64,000 nt of DNA. Source: Hoeflea ulvae (GTDB lineage: Bacteria; Pseudomonadota; Alphaproteobacteria; Rhizobiales; Rhizobiaceae). Shown here piece after piece: positions 17,861-27,319 of the stretch (within the stretch, counting starts at the first letter, position 1; each line of letters starts with the position of its first letter). The notes beneath the pieces were generated by a model. It ran no database searches, was not told where the DNA came from, and saw only the letters and a program-made list of their open reading frames with translations. The stretch is from positions 4,471,501 through 4,535,500 of the forward strand of contig NZ_JAOVZQ010000001.1 in the NCBI RefSeq assembly GCF_026619435.1, given 5' to 3'. A program made the translations under genes and the position numbers.

Positions 17861-19312
17861 ATGACCCAGCAGGATTATCCCGTCTATGGCGAGATCACCG
17901 GACCGATCGTATTGATCGGCTTCGGTTCGATCGGGCGTGGCACGCTGCCGCTGATCGAGCGTCACTTCAAGTTCGACAAGAGCCGGATGGTCGTCATCGA
18001 CCCGCGTGATGACGCCGATGACATGGAAATCCTTGCCCAGCATGGCATCCGCCACATCAAGGCGCATGTCACCGGGGACAATTACAAGGACCTGCTCAAG
18101 CCGCTGCTGACCGAAGGCGATGGCCAGGGCTTCTGTGTCAATCTCTCGGTCGACACCGGTTCCGTCGACCTGATCAAGCTCTGCCGCAAGCTCGACGTGC
18201 TCTACATCGACACGGTGATCGAGCCATGGCTCGGCTTCTATTTCGACAAGAGCATGAAGAACTCCGAGCGCACCAATTATGCGCTGCGCGAGACCCTGCG
18301 CCATGAGAAGAACAAGAATCCCGGCGGAACCACCGCCGTCTCCACCTGCGGCGCCAATCCGGGCATGGTGTCCTGGTTCGTCAAGCAGGCGCTGGTCAAT
18401 CTTGCCAGGGACCTGGACATCAAGTTCGACGAGCCCGACCAGAACGACCGCGAAGGCTGGGCCAAGCTGATGAAAAAGGCCGGCGTCAAGGGCGTCCACA
18501 TCGCCGAGCGCGACACCCAGCTGACCAAGAATCCCAAGCCGCTCAATGTGTTCTGGAACACCTGGTCGGCGGAAGGCTTCATCTCCGAAGGCCTGCAGCC
18601 GGCGGAACTCGGCTGGGGCACCCATGAAAACTGGATGCCGAAAAACGCCAAGAAGCACAAGAAGGGCTGCAAGGCCGCCATCTATCTCGAGCAGCCGGGC
18701 GCCAACACCCGCGTGCGCACCTGGTGCCCGACACCGGGCCCGCAATACGGCTTCCTCGTCACCCACAACGAGTCGATCTCGATTGCCGACTTTTTCACGG
18801 TCCGCAACAAGGACGGCGACATCACCTATCGCCCGACCTGCCATTACGCCTATCACCCGGCCAATGACGCGGTTCTGTCGCTGCATGAAATGTTCGGCAA
18901 TGGCGGCACCCAGCAGCCAGTGCTGCACGTGCTTGACGAGCACGAGCTGGTCGAGGGTCTCGATGAGCTCGGCGTGCTGCTCTATGGTCACGACAAGAAT
19001 GCCTACTGGTACGGCTCGCGCCTGTCGCTGGAAGAGACCCGCCGCCTGGCCCCCTACCAGAACGCCACCGGCATGCAGGTGACCTCGGCGGTTCTGGCCG
19101 GCATGGTCTGGGCGCTCGAAAACCCCAAATCCGGCATCGTCGAGGCCGACGAGGTCGACTACAAGCGCTGCCTCGAAGTGCAGAAGCCCTATCTCGGCCC
19201 GGTCGAGGGCCATTACACCGACTGGACGCCGCTGACCGGCCGTCCCGGCCTGTTCCCGGAAGACATCGACGAGTCCGACCCGTGGCAGTTCCGCAATGTG
19301 CTGGTGCGTTAG
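17861..19312 (+). CDS. hss: Homospermidine synthase
   Basis: 483 residues. The N-terminal Rossmann motif VLIGFGSIGRGTLPLI binds NAD; DTVIEPWLGFY, TCGANPGMVSWFVKQAL and the later PTCHYAYHPANDAV are characteristic of bacterial homospermidine synthase. The enzyme makes sym-homospermidine from putrescine (and spermidine) in rhizobia, where homospermidine is a major polyamine. GGAG lies 10 bases before the ATG. It appears to be a single gene followed by a GC-rich hairpin. Confidence 0.95.
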   Translation: MTQQDYPVYGEITGPIVLIGFGSIGRGTLPLIERHFKFDKSRMVVIDPRDDADDMEILAQHGIRHIKAHVTGDNYKDLLKPLLTEGDGQGFCVNLSVDTGSVDLIKLCRKLDVLYIDTVIEPWLGFYFDKSMKNSERTNYALRETLRHEKNKNPGGTTAVSTCGANPGMVSWFVKQALVNLARDLDIKFDEPDQNDREGWAKLMKKAGVKGVHIAERDTQLTKNPKPLNVFWNTWSAEGFISEGLQPAELGWGTHENWMPKNAKKHKKGCKAAIYLEQPGANTRVRTWCPTPGPQYGFLVTHNESISIADFFTVRNKDGDITYRPTCHYAYHPANDAVLSLHEMFGNGGTQQPVLHVLDEHELVEGLDELGVLLYGHDKNAYWYGSRLSLEETRRLAPYQNATGMQVTSAVLAGMVWALENPKSGIVEADEVDYKRCLEVQKPYLGPVEGHYTDWTPLTGRPGLFPEDIDESDPWQFRNVLVR

Positions 19313-19333
19313 ACCGGCCACACAGGAGACAAA

Positions 19334-19358
19334 CCGGACCGGCCGTCAGGCCGGCCGG
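19334..19358 (+). terminator. GC-rich hairpin after hss (possible terminator)
   Basis: CCGGaCCGGCC and GGCCGGCCGG pair over 10 bp with one bulged A and a 4-base loop, 21 bases after the hss stop. There is no T run, so it may be a transcript-end stabiliser rather than an intrinsic terminator. Confidence 0.4.
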
Positions 19359-19447
19359 ACTGCCGTTGCCTTGCTTTCGCCGCGTGGTCGCGGCATTGTT
19401 GAAACCTTAGAATCGTATCTGCCATAGCTCGAGGGGAGCACCGCGCC

Positions 19448-19810
19448 ATGAAACTGCACCGCATCATCGCCATCGGCGCGCTTGCCGGCCTTTTGGCCGC
19501 CTGCCAGTCACCCTCCTACAGCCCGCGTCCTATCGCGGTCCAGCCTCAGGGCATCGAAGGCCAGTGGGTTGATCCCAACGGCATCATTTCGAGCTTTTCG
19601 GCCGGCCGGTTCGAGACCCGCACCACCGACACCAATTCGCTGCTGGCGGAAGGATCCTACCGTCACATCTCCGACCAGATGGTCGAGATTGAGCTGACCT
19701 CGTTGCTGCGCCAGACCACATCGCGGGTCAATTGCGCGCTTGCCGGATCGTCCCAGCTCAACTGCACATCTTCGACCGGCGCGCAGTTCACCTTGGTACG
19801 CCGCGTCTAG
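19448..19810 (+). CDS. omp10: Omp10-like outer-membrane lipoprotein
   Basis: 120 residues with a classic lipobox: hydrophobic LAGLLAAC, cut before Cys19. The mature part contains GIEGQWVDPNGIISSFSAG, FETRTTDTN, LLAEGSYR and RVNCALAGSSQLNCTSS, which I recognise as very close to Brucella Omp10, a surface lipoprotein and antigen. Two cysteines in the RVNCAL...LNCTS part may form a disulfide. It would be lipidated by Lgt/LspA/Lnt and sent to the outer membrane by Lol. Confidence 0.88.
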   Translation: MKLHRIIAIGALAGLLAACQSPSYSPRPIAVQPQGIEGQWVDPNGIISSFSAGRFETRTTDTNSLLAEGSYRHISDQMVEIELTSLLRQTTSRVNCALAGSSQLNCTSSTGAQFTLVRRV

Positions 19811-19867
19811 GCCACTGCAGGGCCGGACTGAACCATAGGGCGTTCCAAGCAAGCACAGGCCGCACCG

Positions 19868-21121
19868 ATGACCAGCCATTTCGACGATCGCGAAACCCGC
19901 ACGCCTGACAGGCGCGAACGGGAAACCTTCGAAAGCCTGCGGACATTGCTCGAGCGCAGCCACAAGCGGCTGCCTGCGCTTGATGCCTGGCTCGGACATC
20001 CCGACCCGACAGCCCTTGTGGACCGGGCCGCGCTGGCGAAACTTCCGGTCCTGCGCAAGCCCGACCTGATGCAGATGCAGGAGGCCAGCCCGCCTTTTGG
20101 CGGTCTTGCCGATCCCGACGCCCTGAAGGGCAACCGCGTGTTCATGTCGCCCGGACCTGTCTGGGAGCCGCAGGGGCTGGGCATCGACCCCTGGGCCTCG
20201 GCCCGCGCCCTGTTTGCCGCGGGCTTCCGCTCCGGCGACGTCGTGCACAATGCGCTCGCATACCACATGACCCCGGGCGGGTTTATCCTCGACGAAGGCG
20301 CCCGGGCGCTGGGATGCCTGGTCTTTCCCGCCGGCGCAGGCAACACCGAAGCCCAGATCGACGCCATGGTCCGGCTCAAGCCATCGGGCTTCACCGGCAC
20401 GCCGGACTATCTCAAGATCATCCTCGAAAAGGCCGACGAACTGGGCCACGACGTCTCCTCAATCAAGCGCGCACTGGTCTCTGGCGGCGCGCTGTTTCCG
20501 TCCCTGCGGCAATATTACGCTGACCGGCAGGTCTCGGTGCTACAGTGCTATGCGACAGCGGATCTCGGTGTCATCGCCTATGAGAGCGCCGACGCCGAGG
20601 GCGGCTTCCATCCCGGCATGATCGTCAATGAAGCAATCATCGTCGAAATCGTCCGTCCCGGCACCAATGATCCGGTGCCCGAGGGCGAAGTCGGCGAACT
20701 GGTCGTCACCACCCTCAATCCCGGCTATCCGCTGATCCGTTTCGGCACCGGCGATCTGTCTGCAATCCTGCCGGGCCAGTCGCCCTGTGGCCGCACAGGG
20801 CCGCGAATTCAGGGCTGGATGGGCCGCGCCGACCAGCGCACCAAGATCAAGGGCATGTTCGTCGACCCCAAACAGGTGGCCGAGCTTCTCAGGGCGCATC
20901 CGGACATCGCCCGCGCCCGGCTGGTCGTCAGCCGCGCCAGCGACGCCGACATGATGACGCTGATGGTCGAACCGGCACCGGGCGCAACACCGGACACAGC
21001 CGCAATCGAAGCAACATTGACGGCGCTGACCAAGCTGCGCGGCAAGGTCGAGATTGCAGCCTCGGCAAGCCTTCCCAATGACGGCAAGGTGATCGCCGAC
21101 GAGCGTGATTATTCCGCTTGA
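19868..21121 (+). CDS. PaaK-like (phenylacetate-CoA ligase family) AMP-binding protein
   Basis: 417 residues. The length and C-terminal motifs fit the phenylacetate-CoA ligase family: SGGALFPSLRQ, YATADLGVIAYE at the adenylate site, LVVTTLNPGYPLIRFGTGDLS, GWMGRADQRTKIKGMFVDPKQV, and a final KLRGKVEIA domain. The usual Ser/Thr/Gly P-loop is replaced by FMSPGPVWEP, a feature of a divergent subgroup. So aryl- or acyl-CoA ligase activity is likely but the substrate is unknown. There are no paa genes nearby. Confidence 0.8.
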   Translation: MTSHFDDRETRTPDRRERETFESLRTLLERSHKRLPALDAWLGHPDPTALVDRAALAKLPVLRKPDLMQMQEASPPFGGLADPDALKGNRVFMSPGPVWEPQGLGIDPWASARALFAAGFRSGDVVHNALAYHMTPGGFILDEGARALGCLVFPAGAGNTEAQIDAMVRLKPSGFTGTPDYLKIILEKADELGHDVSSIKRALVSGGALFPSLRQYYADRQVSVLQCYATADLGVIAYESADAEGGFHPGMIVNEAIIVEIVRPGTNDPVPEGEVGELVVTTLNPGYPLIRFGTGDLSAILPGQSPCGRTGPRIQGWMGRADQRTKIKGMFVDPKQVAELLRAHPDIARARLVVSRASDADMMTLMVEPAPGATPDTAAIEATLTALTKLRGKVEIAASASLPNDGKVIADERDYSA

Positions 21122-21262
21122 AAACCGCTGGAAACAGAGCCGCCCCGCCGCTTGGCTCTTGATGTTGTCCGCCGATAATGAAACCATCACCCAAAGCCTC
21201 TGGCAAGCTCCGCACATGGGGATTGCCAACAGGGTCAGAGCACCAAAACAGGGAGCCATTCC

Positions 21263-23317
21263 ATGAACACACTCATCAAACGGGCGCTTTTGTCCGCGTC
21301 CATACTGGGCCTGAGCTCAGGCGCGGCCTTTGCCGATTACACGCTGAACATCCTGCATATCAATGACTGGCACAGCCGCATTGAATCCAACAACAAATAT
21401 GAATCCACCTGTTCGGCAGAAGATGAGACCGAAGGCAAGTGCTTTGGCGGCGCCGCACGTCTGGTGACAGCCATCGCCGACCGTCGTTCCGCGCTCGACG
21501 GCAGCAATGTGCTGCTGCTCAATGGTGGCGACAACTTCCAAGGCTCGCTGTTTTACACCACCTACAAGGGCACCGTCGAAGCCGAGTTTCTCAATCTGAT
21601 GAAGTTCGACGCCATGACCGTGGGCAACCACGAGTTTGATGACGGCGAGGAAGCTCTGGTTCCGTTTCTCGACGTGATCGAATTTCCGGTGCTTTCGGCC
21701 AATGTCGCAGCCAGCGCCTCCTCCAAGGTCGGCGACCGGATCAAGCCGTCCATCGTCCTTGAGGTCGGTGGCGAGAAGATCGGCATCATCGGTGCGGTCA
21801 CCAACGACACTCCCGACATTGCCTCTCCCGGCCCCAATATCCTGATTGCCGACGACATCCAGACAATCACCGCCGAGGTCGAGAAGCTGCAGGCGCAAGG
21901 CATCAACAAGATCATCGCGCTGACCCATGTCGGCTATCCGCGCGACAAGGAATTGATTGCGAAGATCCCGGGCGTCGATGTCGTTGTCGGCGGTCACTCG
22001 CACTCGCTGCTGTCCAACACCGACGACAAGGCCGAAGGGCCTTATCCGACGATGATCGACAACCCGGACGGTTACAAGGTTCCGGTCACCCAGGCCGCGT
22101 CCTACTCGAAATATCTCGGCGAATTCACCGTGACCTTCGATGACAACGGCATCGTCAAGGAAGCCAAGGGCGATCCGCTGCTGCTCGACAGCTCGATCAC
22201 CCCCGATGAAGGCGTGCTGGCACGCATCAAGGAACTCGGCGCACCGATCGAGGAACTGAAGACACGTCTGGTCTCCTCCACTACCGCACCGATCGACGGC
22301 GGCCGCGACACCTGCCGCGCCGGCGAATGCGAAATGGGCAACCTGGTGGCGGACGCGATGATCGACCGGGTCGGCGATCAGGGCGTGACCATCGCCATCC
22401 AGAACGGCGGCGGTCTGCGCGCCTCCATCGATGCCGGTGAAATCTCCATGGGCGAAGTGCTCTCGGTGCTGCCGTTCCAGAACACGCTGGCCACATTCGA
22501 GATGAAGGGTGCCGACATTGTCTCTGCCCTCGAAAACGGCGTCAGCCAGATCGAGGATGGCGGCGGTCGTTTCGCACAGGTCGCGGGTCTTCGCTACACC
22601 TTCGACAAGAACGCCGAGGCCGGCTCGCGGATCGTCTCCGTCGAAGTCAAGTCGGGTGACGGCTTCGAACCCATCGATCCCGATGCCGTCTATGGCGTGG
22701 CCACCAACAACTACATGCGTGGCGGCGGCGATGGCTATTCCATCTTCGCGTCCGCCGGTATGAACGCCTATGACTTCGGCCCCGGCCTTGAACAGGTGGT
22801 TGCCGACTATCTGGCCAAGAACAACCCCTACACACCCTACACCGATGGCCGGGTGGTGGCCGCAGCAACCGAAATGGCGCCAGCCGCCGAACCTGAGGCG
22901 GAAGCGGCTCCGGCTGCCGAGGCAGCGGCACCTGCGGCAGAAACAGCTCCTGCTGCAGAGGCTGCACCTGCAGCAGAAACCGCCGCGGAACCGGCGATTG
23001 AAATGACCCCCGGCACGGCGCCGGTTCAGGTTCCCGAGCCGCTCGCAGGCTTCAAGGATCTCAGCAATTCCGCTCCGGTGATTGCCGAGGAGGCCAAGCC
23101 CGCCGAAGATGCGGCCATGACCAAGGAGGCGCCTGCAGCCACCGACGCCGCCATGCCGGCCGAGCAACATGTCGTTGCTGCCGGCGACACATTGTGGGAT
23201 CTCGCCAAGACCTATTATGGCGATGGCGCAATGTGGACGAAGATTGCCGAAGCCAATGCATCCGCAACGGCCACGGACCTGACGATCGGATCCACCCTGA
23301 CTATCCCCGCCAAGTAG
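21263..23317 (+). CDS. Periplasmic 5'-nucleotidase/2',3'-cyclic phosphodiesterase with C-terminal LysM
   Basis: 684 residues. A signal peptide (to GAAFA) is followed by a calcineurin-like metallophosphatase domain with LHINDWHSR, LLNGGDNFQGS, TVGNHEFDDG and VVGGHSHSLL, then the 5'-nucleotidase C domain with IQNGGGLRASI and ATNNYMRGGGDGYSIF. An Ala/Glu/Pro-rich linker of about 60 residues leads to a LysM domain at ~636-684 (HVVAAGDTLWDLAKTYYGDG). It probably cleaves external nucleotides for phosphate and nucleoside recovery while tethered to peptidoglycan. A good terminator follows. Confidence 0.93.
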   Translation: MNTLIKRALLSASILGLSSGAAFADYTLNILHINDWHSRIESNNKYESTCSAEDETEGKCFGGAARLVTAIADRRSALDGSNVLLLNGGDNFQGSLFYTTYKGTVEAEFLNLMKFDAMTVGNHEFDDGEEALVPFLDVIEFPVLSANVAASASSKVGDRIKPSIVLEVGGEKIGIIGAVTNDTPDIASPGPNILIADDIQTITAEVEKLQAQGINKIIALTHVGYPRDKELIAKIPGVDVVVGGHSHSLLSNTDDKAEGPYPTMIDNPDGYKVPVTQAASYSKYLGEFTVTFDDNGIVKEAKGDPLLLDSSITPDEGVLARIKELGAPIEELKTRLVSSTTAPIDGGRDTCRAGECEMGNLVADAMIDRVGDQGVTIAIQNGGGLRASIDAGEISMGEVLSVLPFQNTLATFEMKGADIVSALENGVSQIEDGGGRFAQVAGLRYTFDKNAEAGSRIVSVEVKSGDGFEPIDPDAVYGVATNNYMRGGGDGYSIFASAGMNAYDFGPGLEQVVADYLAKNNPYTPYTDGRVVAAATEMAPAAEPEAEAAPAAEAAAPAAETAPAAEAAPAAETAAEPAIEMTPGTAPVQVPEPLAGFKDLSNSAPVIAEEAKPAEDAAMTKEAPAATDAAMPAEQHVVAAGDTLWDLAKTYYGDGAMWTKIAEANASATATDLTIGSTLTIPAK

Positions 23318-23339
23318 GGTATTCCATCACGCGATTTGC

Positions 23340-23366
23340 AAGGGCCCGGTTCTTCCGGGCCCTTTT
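23340..23366 (+). terminator. Intrinsic terminator of the 5'-nucleotidase gene
   Basis: AAGGGCCCGG and CCGGGCCCTT pair perfectly over 10 bp with a 5-base loop and run into TTTT. It is 22 bases after the stop. Confidence 0.9.
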
Positions 23367-23478
23367 GCGTTGGAGCAAGCGCATGCACGGGAATTAGCCG
23401 CACCCCGGATGATTGATTTGTCCGATCGTGCCACTATGTTCCGACACAACGCATCAACGATCCTGCAAACCGAATGAA

Positions 23479-24555
23479 ATGGACACCATCTTGAACACTC
23501 GCGTGATCCTGTCTGACGAGGCCAGCCGCAGCGTGGGCGAACTGCCGCCCGAACATCCGCCGGTCAAAATCCAGAAGATCGGCGTTCTGCTGGTCAATCT
23601 CGGCACGCCCGACGGCACCGATTACAAGTCGATGCGGCGCTATCTCAAGGAGTTCCTCACCGACAGGCGGGTGATCGAATGGTCACGTGTGTTCTGGTAC
23701 CCGATCCTGTTCGGCATCGTTCTCAACACCCGGCCCGGGCGTGTCGGCAAGGCCTATGAGACGATCTGGAACAAGGATCTCGATGAAAGCTATCTGCGGA
23801 CCTATACCCGCAACCAGGCTGACAGGCTCGGCGCCTCGCTGGCGGCCCATCCCTCGGTCAAGGTCGACTGGGCAATGCGCTATGGCCAGCCTTCAATTCC
23901 CGACAAGCTGCAGGCGCTCAAGGATGCCGGCTGTGACCGCATCGTGCTGTTTCCGCTCTATCCGCAATATGCTGCCGCCACCACCGCTACGGTCAATGAC
24001 AAGGCCTTCCAGGCGATGATGGACATGCGCTGGCAGCCGGCGCTGCGAACCGTTCCGCCCTATCATGACGATCCGGCCTATATCGAGGCGATCGCCAATT
24101 CGATCGAGACCCATATCGCCGGTCTCGACTGGAAACCGGAAGTGGTTCTGGCCTCCTTTCACGGCATTCCGCAATCCTATTTCCTCAAGGGCGACCCCTA
24201 TCACTGCCAGTGCCTGAAGACCGCGCGGCTGGTCCGCGAGCGGCTGGGCTGGTCGAAGGAAAAGCTGGTCCCGACCTTCCAGTCGCGCTTCGGGCCGGAA
24301 GAATGGCTGCAGCCCTACACCGACAAGACCGTCGAGAAGATGGCCCAGGACGGCGTCAAGCGCATGGCGGTGATCAATCCCGGCTTCGTCTCCGACTGCC
24401 TCGAAACGCTCGAGGAAATCGCCGTCGAGGCAGCCGAGACTTTCCATCACAACGGCGGCGAGCACTTCACCCATATCCCCTGCCTCAATGATTCCGATGG
24501 CGGTATGAAAGTGCTTGAAACCATTGTCAGGCGCGAATTGCAGGGCTGGGTCTGA
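23479..24555 (+). CDS. hemH: Ferrochelatase
   Basis: About 358 residues. It carries IGVLLVNLGTPDGTD, MRYGQPSIPDKL, VLFPLYPQYAAATTATVND, SFHGIPQSYFLKGDPYHCQC (catalytic histidine in SFHG), TFQSRFGPEEWLQPYTD and NPGFVSDCLETLEEI, all ferrochelatase signatures. It inserts Fe2+ into protoporphyrin IX, the last step of haem synthesis, at the inner membrane. The start is uncertain; an upstream in-frame ATG at 23413 would add 22 residues. Confidence 0.95.
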   Translation: MDTILNTRVILSDEASRSVGELPPEHPPVKIQKIGVLLVNLGTPDGTDYKSMRRYLKEFLTDRRVIEWSRVFWYPILFGIVLNTRPGRVGKAYETIWNKDLDESYLRTYTRNQADRLGASLAAHPSVKVDWAMRYGQPSIPDKLQALKDAGCDRIVLFPLYPQYAAATTATVNDKAFQAMMDMRWQPALRTVPPYHDDPAYIEAIANSIETHIAGLDWKPEVVLASFHGIPQSYFLKGDPYHCQCLKTARLVRERLGWSKEKLVPTFQSRFGPEEWLQPYTDKTVEKMAQDGVKRMAVINPGFVSDCLETLEEIAVEAAETFHHNGGEHFTHIPCLNDSDGGMKVLETIVRRELQGWV

Positions 24556-24696
24556 ACCGCGTTCTCGCCCTCCGGCCCAAAGTCTGACAGTTTTGCCAAG
24601 ATAATCGCCCTGCGGGATCGTTAGGTCTTGCCGGACCGGCCGGCTGTGTGAAAGGGTCCGCGGAATCCGAGTTAAGAGGCTGAGGAGGCCTGGGGC

Positions 24697-25713
24697 ATGT
24701 TGGGACTGGATATCACGGTCATCGTCGTCGTCGTCATCGCAATTCTGGTGCTGTTTTCCGGGATCAAGACTGTGCCGCAGGGCTTTGCCTTCACAGTCGA
24801 GCGCTTTGGCCGCTACACCAAGACGCTGACGCCGGGACTGAACATCATCGTTCCCTTCGTCGACCGGATCGGCCGCAAGATCAACATCATGGAACAGGTG
24901 CTCGACATTCCCACCCAGGAAGTCATCACCGGGGACAATGCGTCGGTTTCCGCCGATGCGGTGTCGTTCTACCAGGTCCTCAATGCTGCCGAGGCCGCCT
25001 ACGAGGTCTCGAATCTCGAACAGGCGCTGCTCAATCTGACCATGACCAATATCCGCTCGGTGATGGGGTCGATGGATCTGGACGAACTTCTGTCCAACCG
25101 CGACGCGATCAATGACCGGCTGCTGCGTGTCGTCGATCAGGCCGCAGCTCCCTGGGGCATAAAGATCACCCGCATCGAGATCAAGGACATCGCCCCGCCG
25201 GTGGATCTGGTCGAAGCGATGGGCCGGCAGATGAAGGCCGAACGCGAAAAGCGCGCGGATGTGCTGGAAGCCGAAGGCTCGCGCAATGCCCAGATCCTGC
25301 GGGCCGAAGGCGCCAAGCAATCCGCCATCCTCGAGGCCGAAGGCCGTCGCGACGCCGCATTCCGCGACGCCGAGGCCCGCGAACGGCTGGCCGAGGCCGA
25401 GGCCAAGGCGACGCAGATGATGTCGGTCGCGATCGCCGAAGGTGATCCCGCAGCGATCAACTACTTCGTTGCGCAGAAATACACCGAAGCGCTGGGTCAG
25501 ATCGCCTCGGCAAAGAACCAGAAGGTCATCTTCATGCCGCTCGAAGCCTCCGCCCTGATCGGCAGCCTGGGCGGCATCGGTGCAATCGCCCGCGACGTGT
25601 TCGGCAGGGATGGCGACCCGTCACCGGCCAGTCCATCGTCCGCGCCGCGCCAGTCGCGCAGCACCACCACCCCCGGCATTTCCGCCGGACTGACCCCGGA
25701 GCGGGACGCATGA
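24697..25713 (+). CDS. qmcA: SPFH/Band 7 membrane protein (QmcA/YbbK-like)
   Basis: 338 residues. One N-terminal membrane helix ([19 protein letters not shown]) is followed by the SPFH domain ([38 protein letters not shown]) and a charged Ala/Glu/Arg coiled-coil ([15 protein letters not shown]), the flotillin/stomatin layout of QmcA. AGGAGG lies 9 bases before the ATG. It overlaps nfeD by four bases; QmcA/YbbK and NfeD/YbbJ form a conserved membrane-quality pair. Confidence 0.92.
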   Translation: MLGLDITVIVVVVIAILVLFSGIKTVPQGFAFTVERFGRYTKTLTPGLNIIVPFVDRIGRKINIMEQVLDIPTQEVITGDNASVSADAVSFYQVLNAAEAAYEVSNLEQALLNLTMTNIRSVMGSMDLDELLSNRDAINDRLLRVVDQAAAPWGIKITRIEIKDIAPPVDLVEAMGRQMKAEREKRADVLEAEGSRNAQILRAEGAKQSAILEAEGRRDAAFRDAEARERLAEAEAKATQMMSVAIAEGDPAAINYFVAQKYTEALGQIASAKNQKVIFMPLEASALIGSLGGIGAIARDVFGRDGDPSPASPSSAPRQSRSTTTPGISAGLTPERDA

Positions 25714-26165
25714 TTGCCGGACTGGCAGCCGAGCTCGGCCCGTGGATCTGGTGGATCATCGGGCTGGTGTTTCTCGGGCTCGAGATCCTGATCCCGGGCG
25801 TCTTTCTGCTCTGGATCGGACTGGCGGCGATCATCGTCGGCGCCCTGTCCTTCCCGCTATGGGGCACGCAAGTCTGGGGCTGGCAATTGCAGGTGCTGAT
25901 TTTCGCTGTGCTGGCGGTGGTGATGGCGCTTGTCGGCCGCAAGCTCACCGGATCGAATGCGGAAAGCGACCAGCCAATGCTCAACCGCCGCACCGAAGGA
26001 CTGGTCGGACGCACGGCAACCCTGCAAGATGCCATCAATGACGGCAAGGGCCGCATCAGGCTTGATGACACGACCTGGATCGTCGAGGGCCCGGAACTGC
26101 CCGCCGGCGCACGGGTGCGCATTGTCGCCGCGCAAGCCGGCAGCCTCACTGTCGAGCCTGCCTGA
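25710..26165 (+). CDS. NfeD-like membrane protein (YbbJ)
   Basis: 151 residues. Three membrane helices ([47 protein letters not shown]) precede a soluble OB-fold tail ([14 protein letters not shown] through [18 protein letters not shown]). This is the short NfeD1b/YbbJ type, which works with the SPFH protein encoded immediately upstream and coupled by ATGA. It converges tightly on the kpsF/gutQ-like gene. Confidence 0.9.
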   Translation: MIAGLAAELGPWIWWIIGLVFLGLEILIPGVFLLWIGLAAIIVGALSFPLWGTQVWGWQLQVLIFAVLAVVMALVGRKLTGSNAESDQPMLNRRTEGLVGRTATLQDAINDGKGRIRLDDTTWIVEGPELPAGARVRIVAAQAGSLTVEPA

Positions 26166-26185
26166 CGCCTGCAAGCTGCCAGCGG

Positions 26186-27181
26186 TCAGGCCACGCCGAT
26201 CCTGAGCAGATCATGGAAATGGACGATGCCGATCGGCAACAGGTTCTGATCGGTCACGATCAGCGCGCCGATGGCATTCTGGTTGAGGATGGCCATGGCG
26301 GTGCTGGCAAGCGCTGTCGGCGCGATCGTCTTCGGCGCGCTGGTCATGATCGTGTCGATCGGCCTGTCGACCAGGTTTTGCCCCAGATTGCGCGCCACAT
26401 CGCCATCGGTGACAATGCCGATCAGCCGGCCATCGGGACCTGTCACACCCACACATCCGAACTTGCACTGGGAAAGCGTCATGATGGCTGCCTGCGCCGG
26501 CGTGCCCGAGGGCACCAGCGGCACCGAATCGCCGGTGTGCATGACATCGGCGACATGCGCCAGATTGGCGCCCAGCTGGCCGCCGGGATGGAAGGTGTGA
26601 AAATCGCCGGCTGTAAAGCCCTTGGCTTCCAGCAGCGCAACCGCCAACGCGTCGCCCAGGGCCAGTTGCATCAGGGTTGATGTGGTCGGCGCCAGGCCAT
26701 GCGGACAGGCCTCCTGCTCGCGCGGCAGCAGCATGACGATATCGGCTTCCCGCGCCAGGGTGGATTGCTCGCCGGCCGTGAACGCCACCAGCGGGATCTG
26801 GAACCGGCGGGAATAGGCAAGGATGCCCTTGAGCTCGGCGCTTTCGCCGGACCAGGACAGCACCAGGATCGCATCGTCGCGCGCGATCATTCCCAGGTCG
26901 CCGTGATTTGCTTCCGCCGGGTGGACGAAATGCGACGGTGTCCCGGTCGAGGCCAGCGTTGCGGCGATCTTCGCGCCGATATGTCCGCTCTTGCCGACAC
27001 CGGTGACAATCACCCGGCCGGTGATCACGCCCAAGGCCTCGACAGCCCGCACGAACGGCTCCGCCAGACCATTTTCCAGGGCTGCGGCGAGCGCATCCAG
27101 ACCATTCTTCTCGGTCCGGATCGTGCGCCCCGCCGAAAGCACGATATCTTGGGTCGGGTAGTTTTCCAGGATCTTCTTCAT
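26186..27181 (-). CDS. kdsD: KpsF/GutQ family arabinose-5-phosphate isomerase
   Basis: 331 residues: an N-terminal SIS sugar-isomerase domain (VIVTGVGKSGHIGAKIAATLASTGT, FVHPAEANHGDLGMI, LSWSGESAEL, TTSTLMQLALGDALA, FHPGGQLGA) and two CBS domains (MTLSQCKFGCVGV, GIVTDGDVARN). This family interconverts ribulose-5-phosphate and arabinose-5-phosphate, the first step to Kdo for LPS. The start is uncertain; ATG at 27217 and TTG at 27232 are in frame. Nearby galU and an outer-membrane barrel fit an envelope theme. Confidence 0.93.
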   Translation of the reverse strand: MKKILENYPTQDIVLSAGRTIRTEKNGLDALAAALENGLAEPFVRAVEALGVITGRVIVTGVGKSGHIGAKIAATLASTGTPSHFVHPAEANHGDLGMIARDDAILVLSWSGESAELKGILAYSRRFQIPLVAFTAGEQSTLAREADIVMLLPREQEACPHGLAPTTSTLMQLALGDALAVALLEAKGFTAGDFHTFHPGGQLGANLAHVADVMHTGDSVPLVPSGTPAQAAIMTLSQCKFGCVGVTGPDGRLIGIVTDGDVARNLGQNLVDRPIDTIMTSAPKTIAPTALASTAMAILNQNAIGALIVTDQNLLPIGIVHFHDLLRIGVA

Positions 27182-27319
27182 CAGGCGGGAATATCGCGTT
27201 GCCGTGGCCGTGTCCATCAAGCAGGCGATCAATCTGCCAAAAGCCGGACCGGAAACCTTGCGTTAACCACAAGTGTTTACGGTTTCACAAGATTTGGATG
27301 AGTCCGGACCCGACCACGC

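Noticed and set aside
21317..23170. 617-codon open frame on the - strand
   Set aside because: Shadow of the 5'-nucleotidase gene, which has a signal peptide and complete active site.
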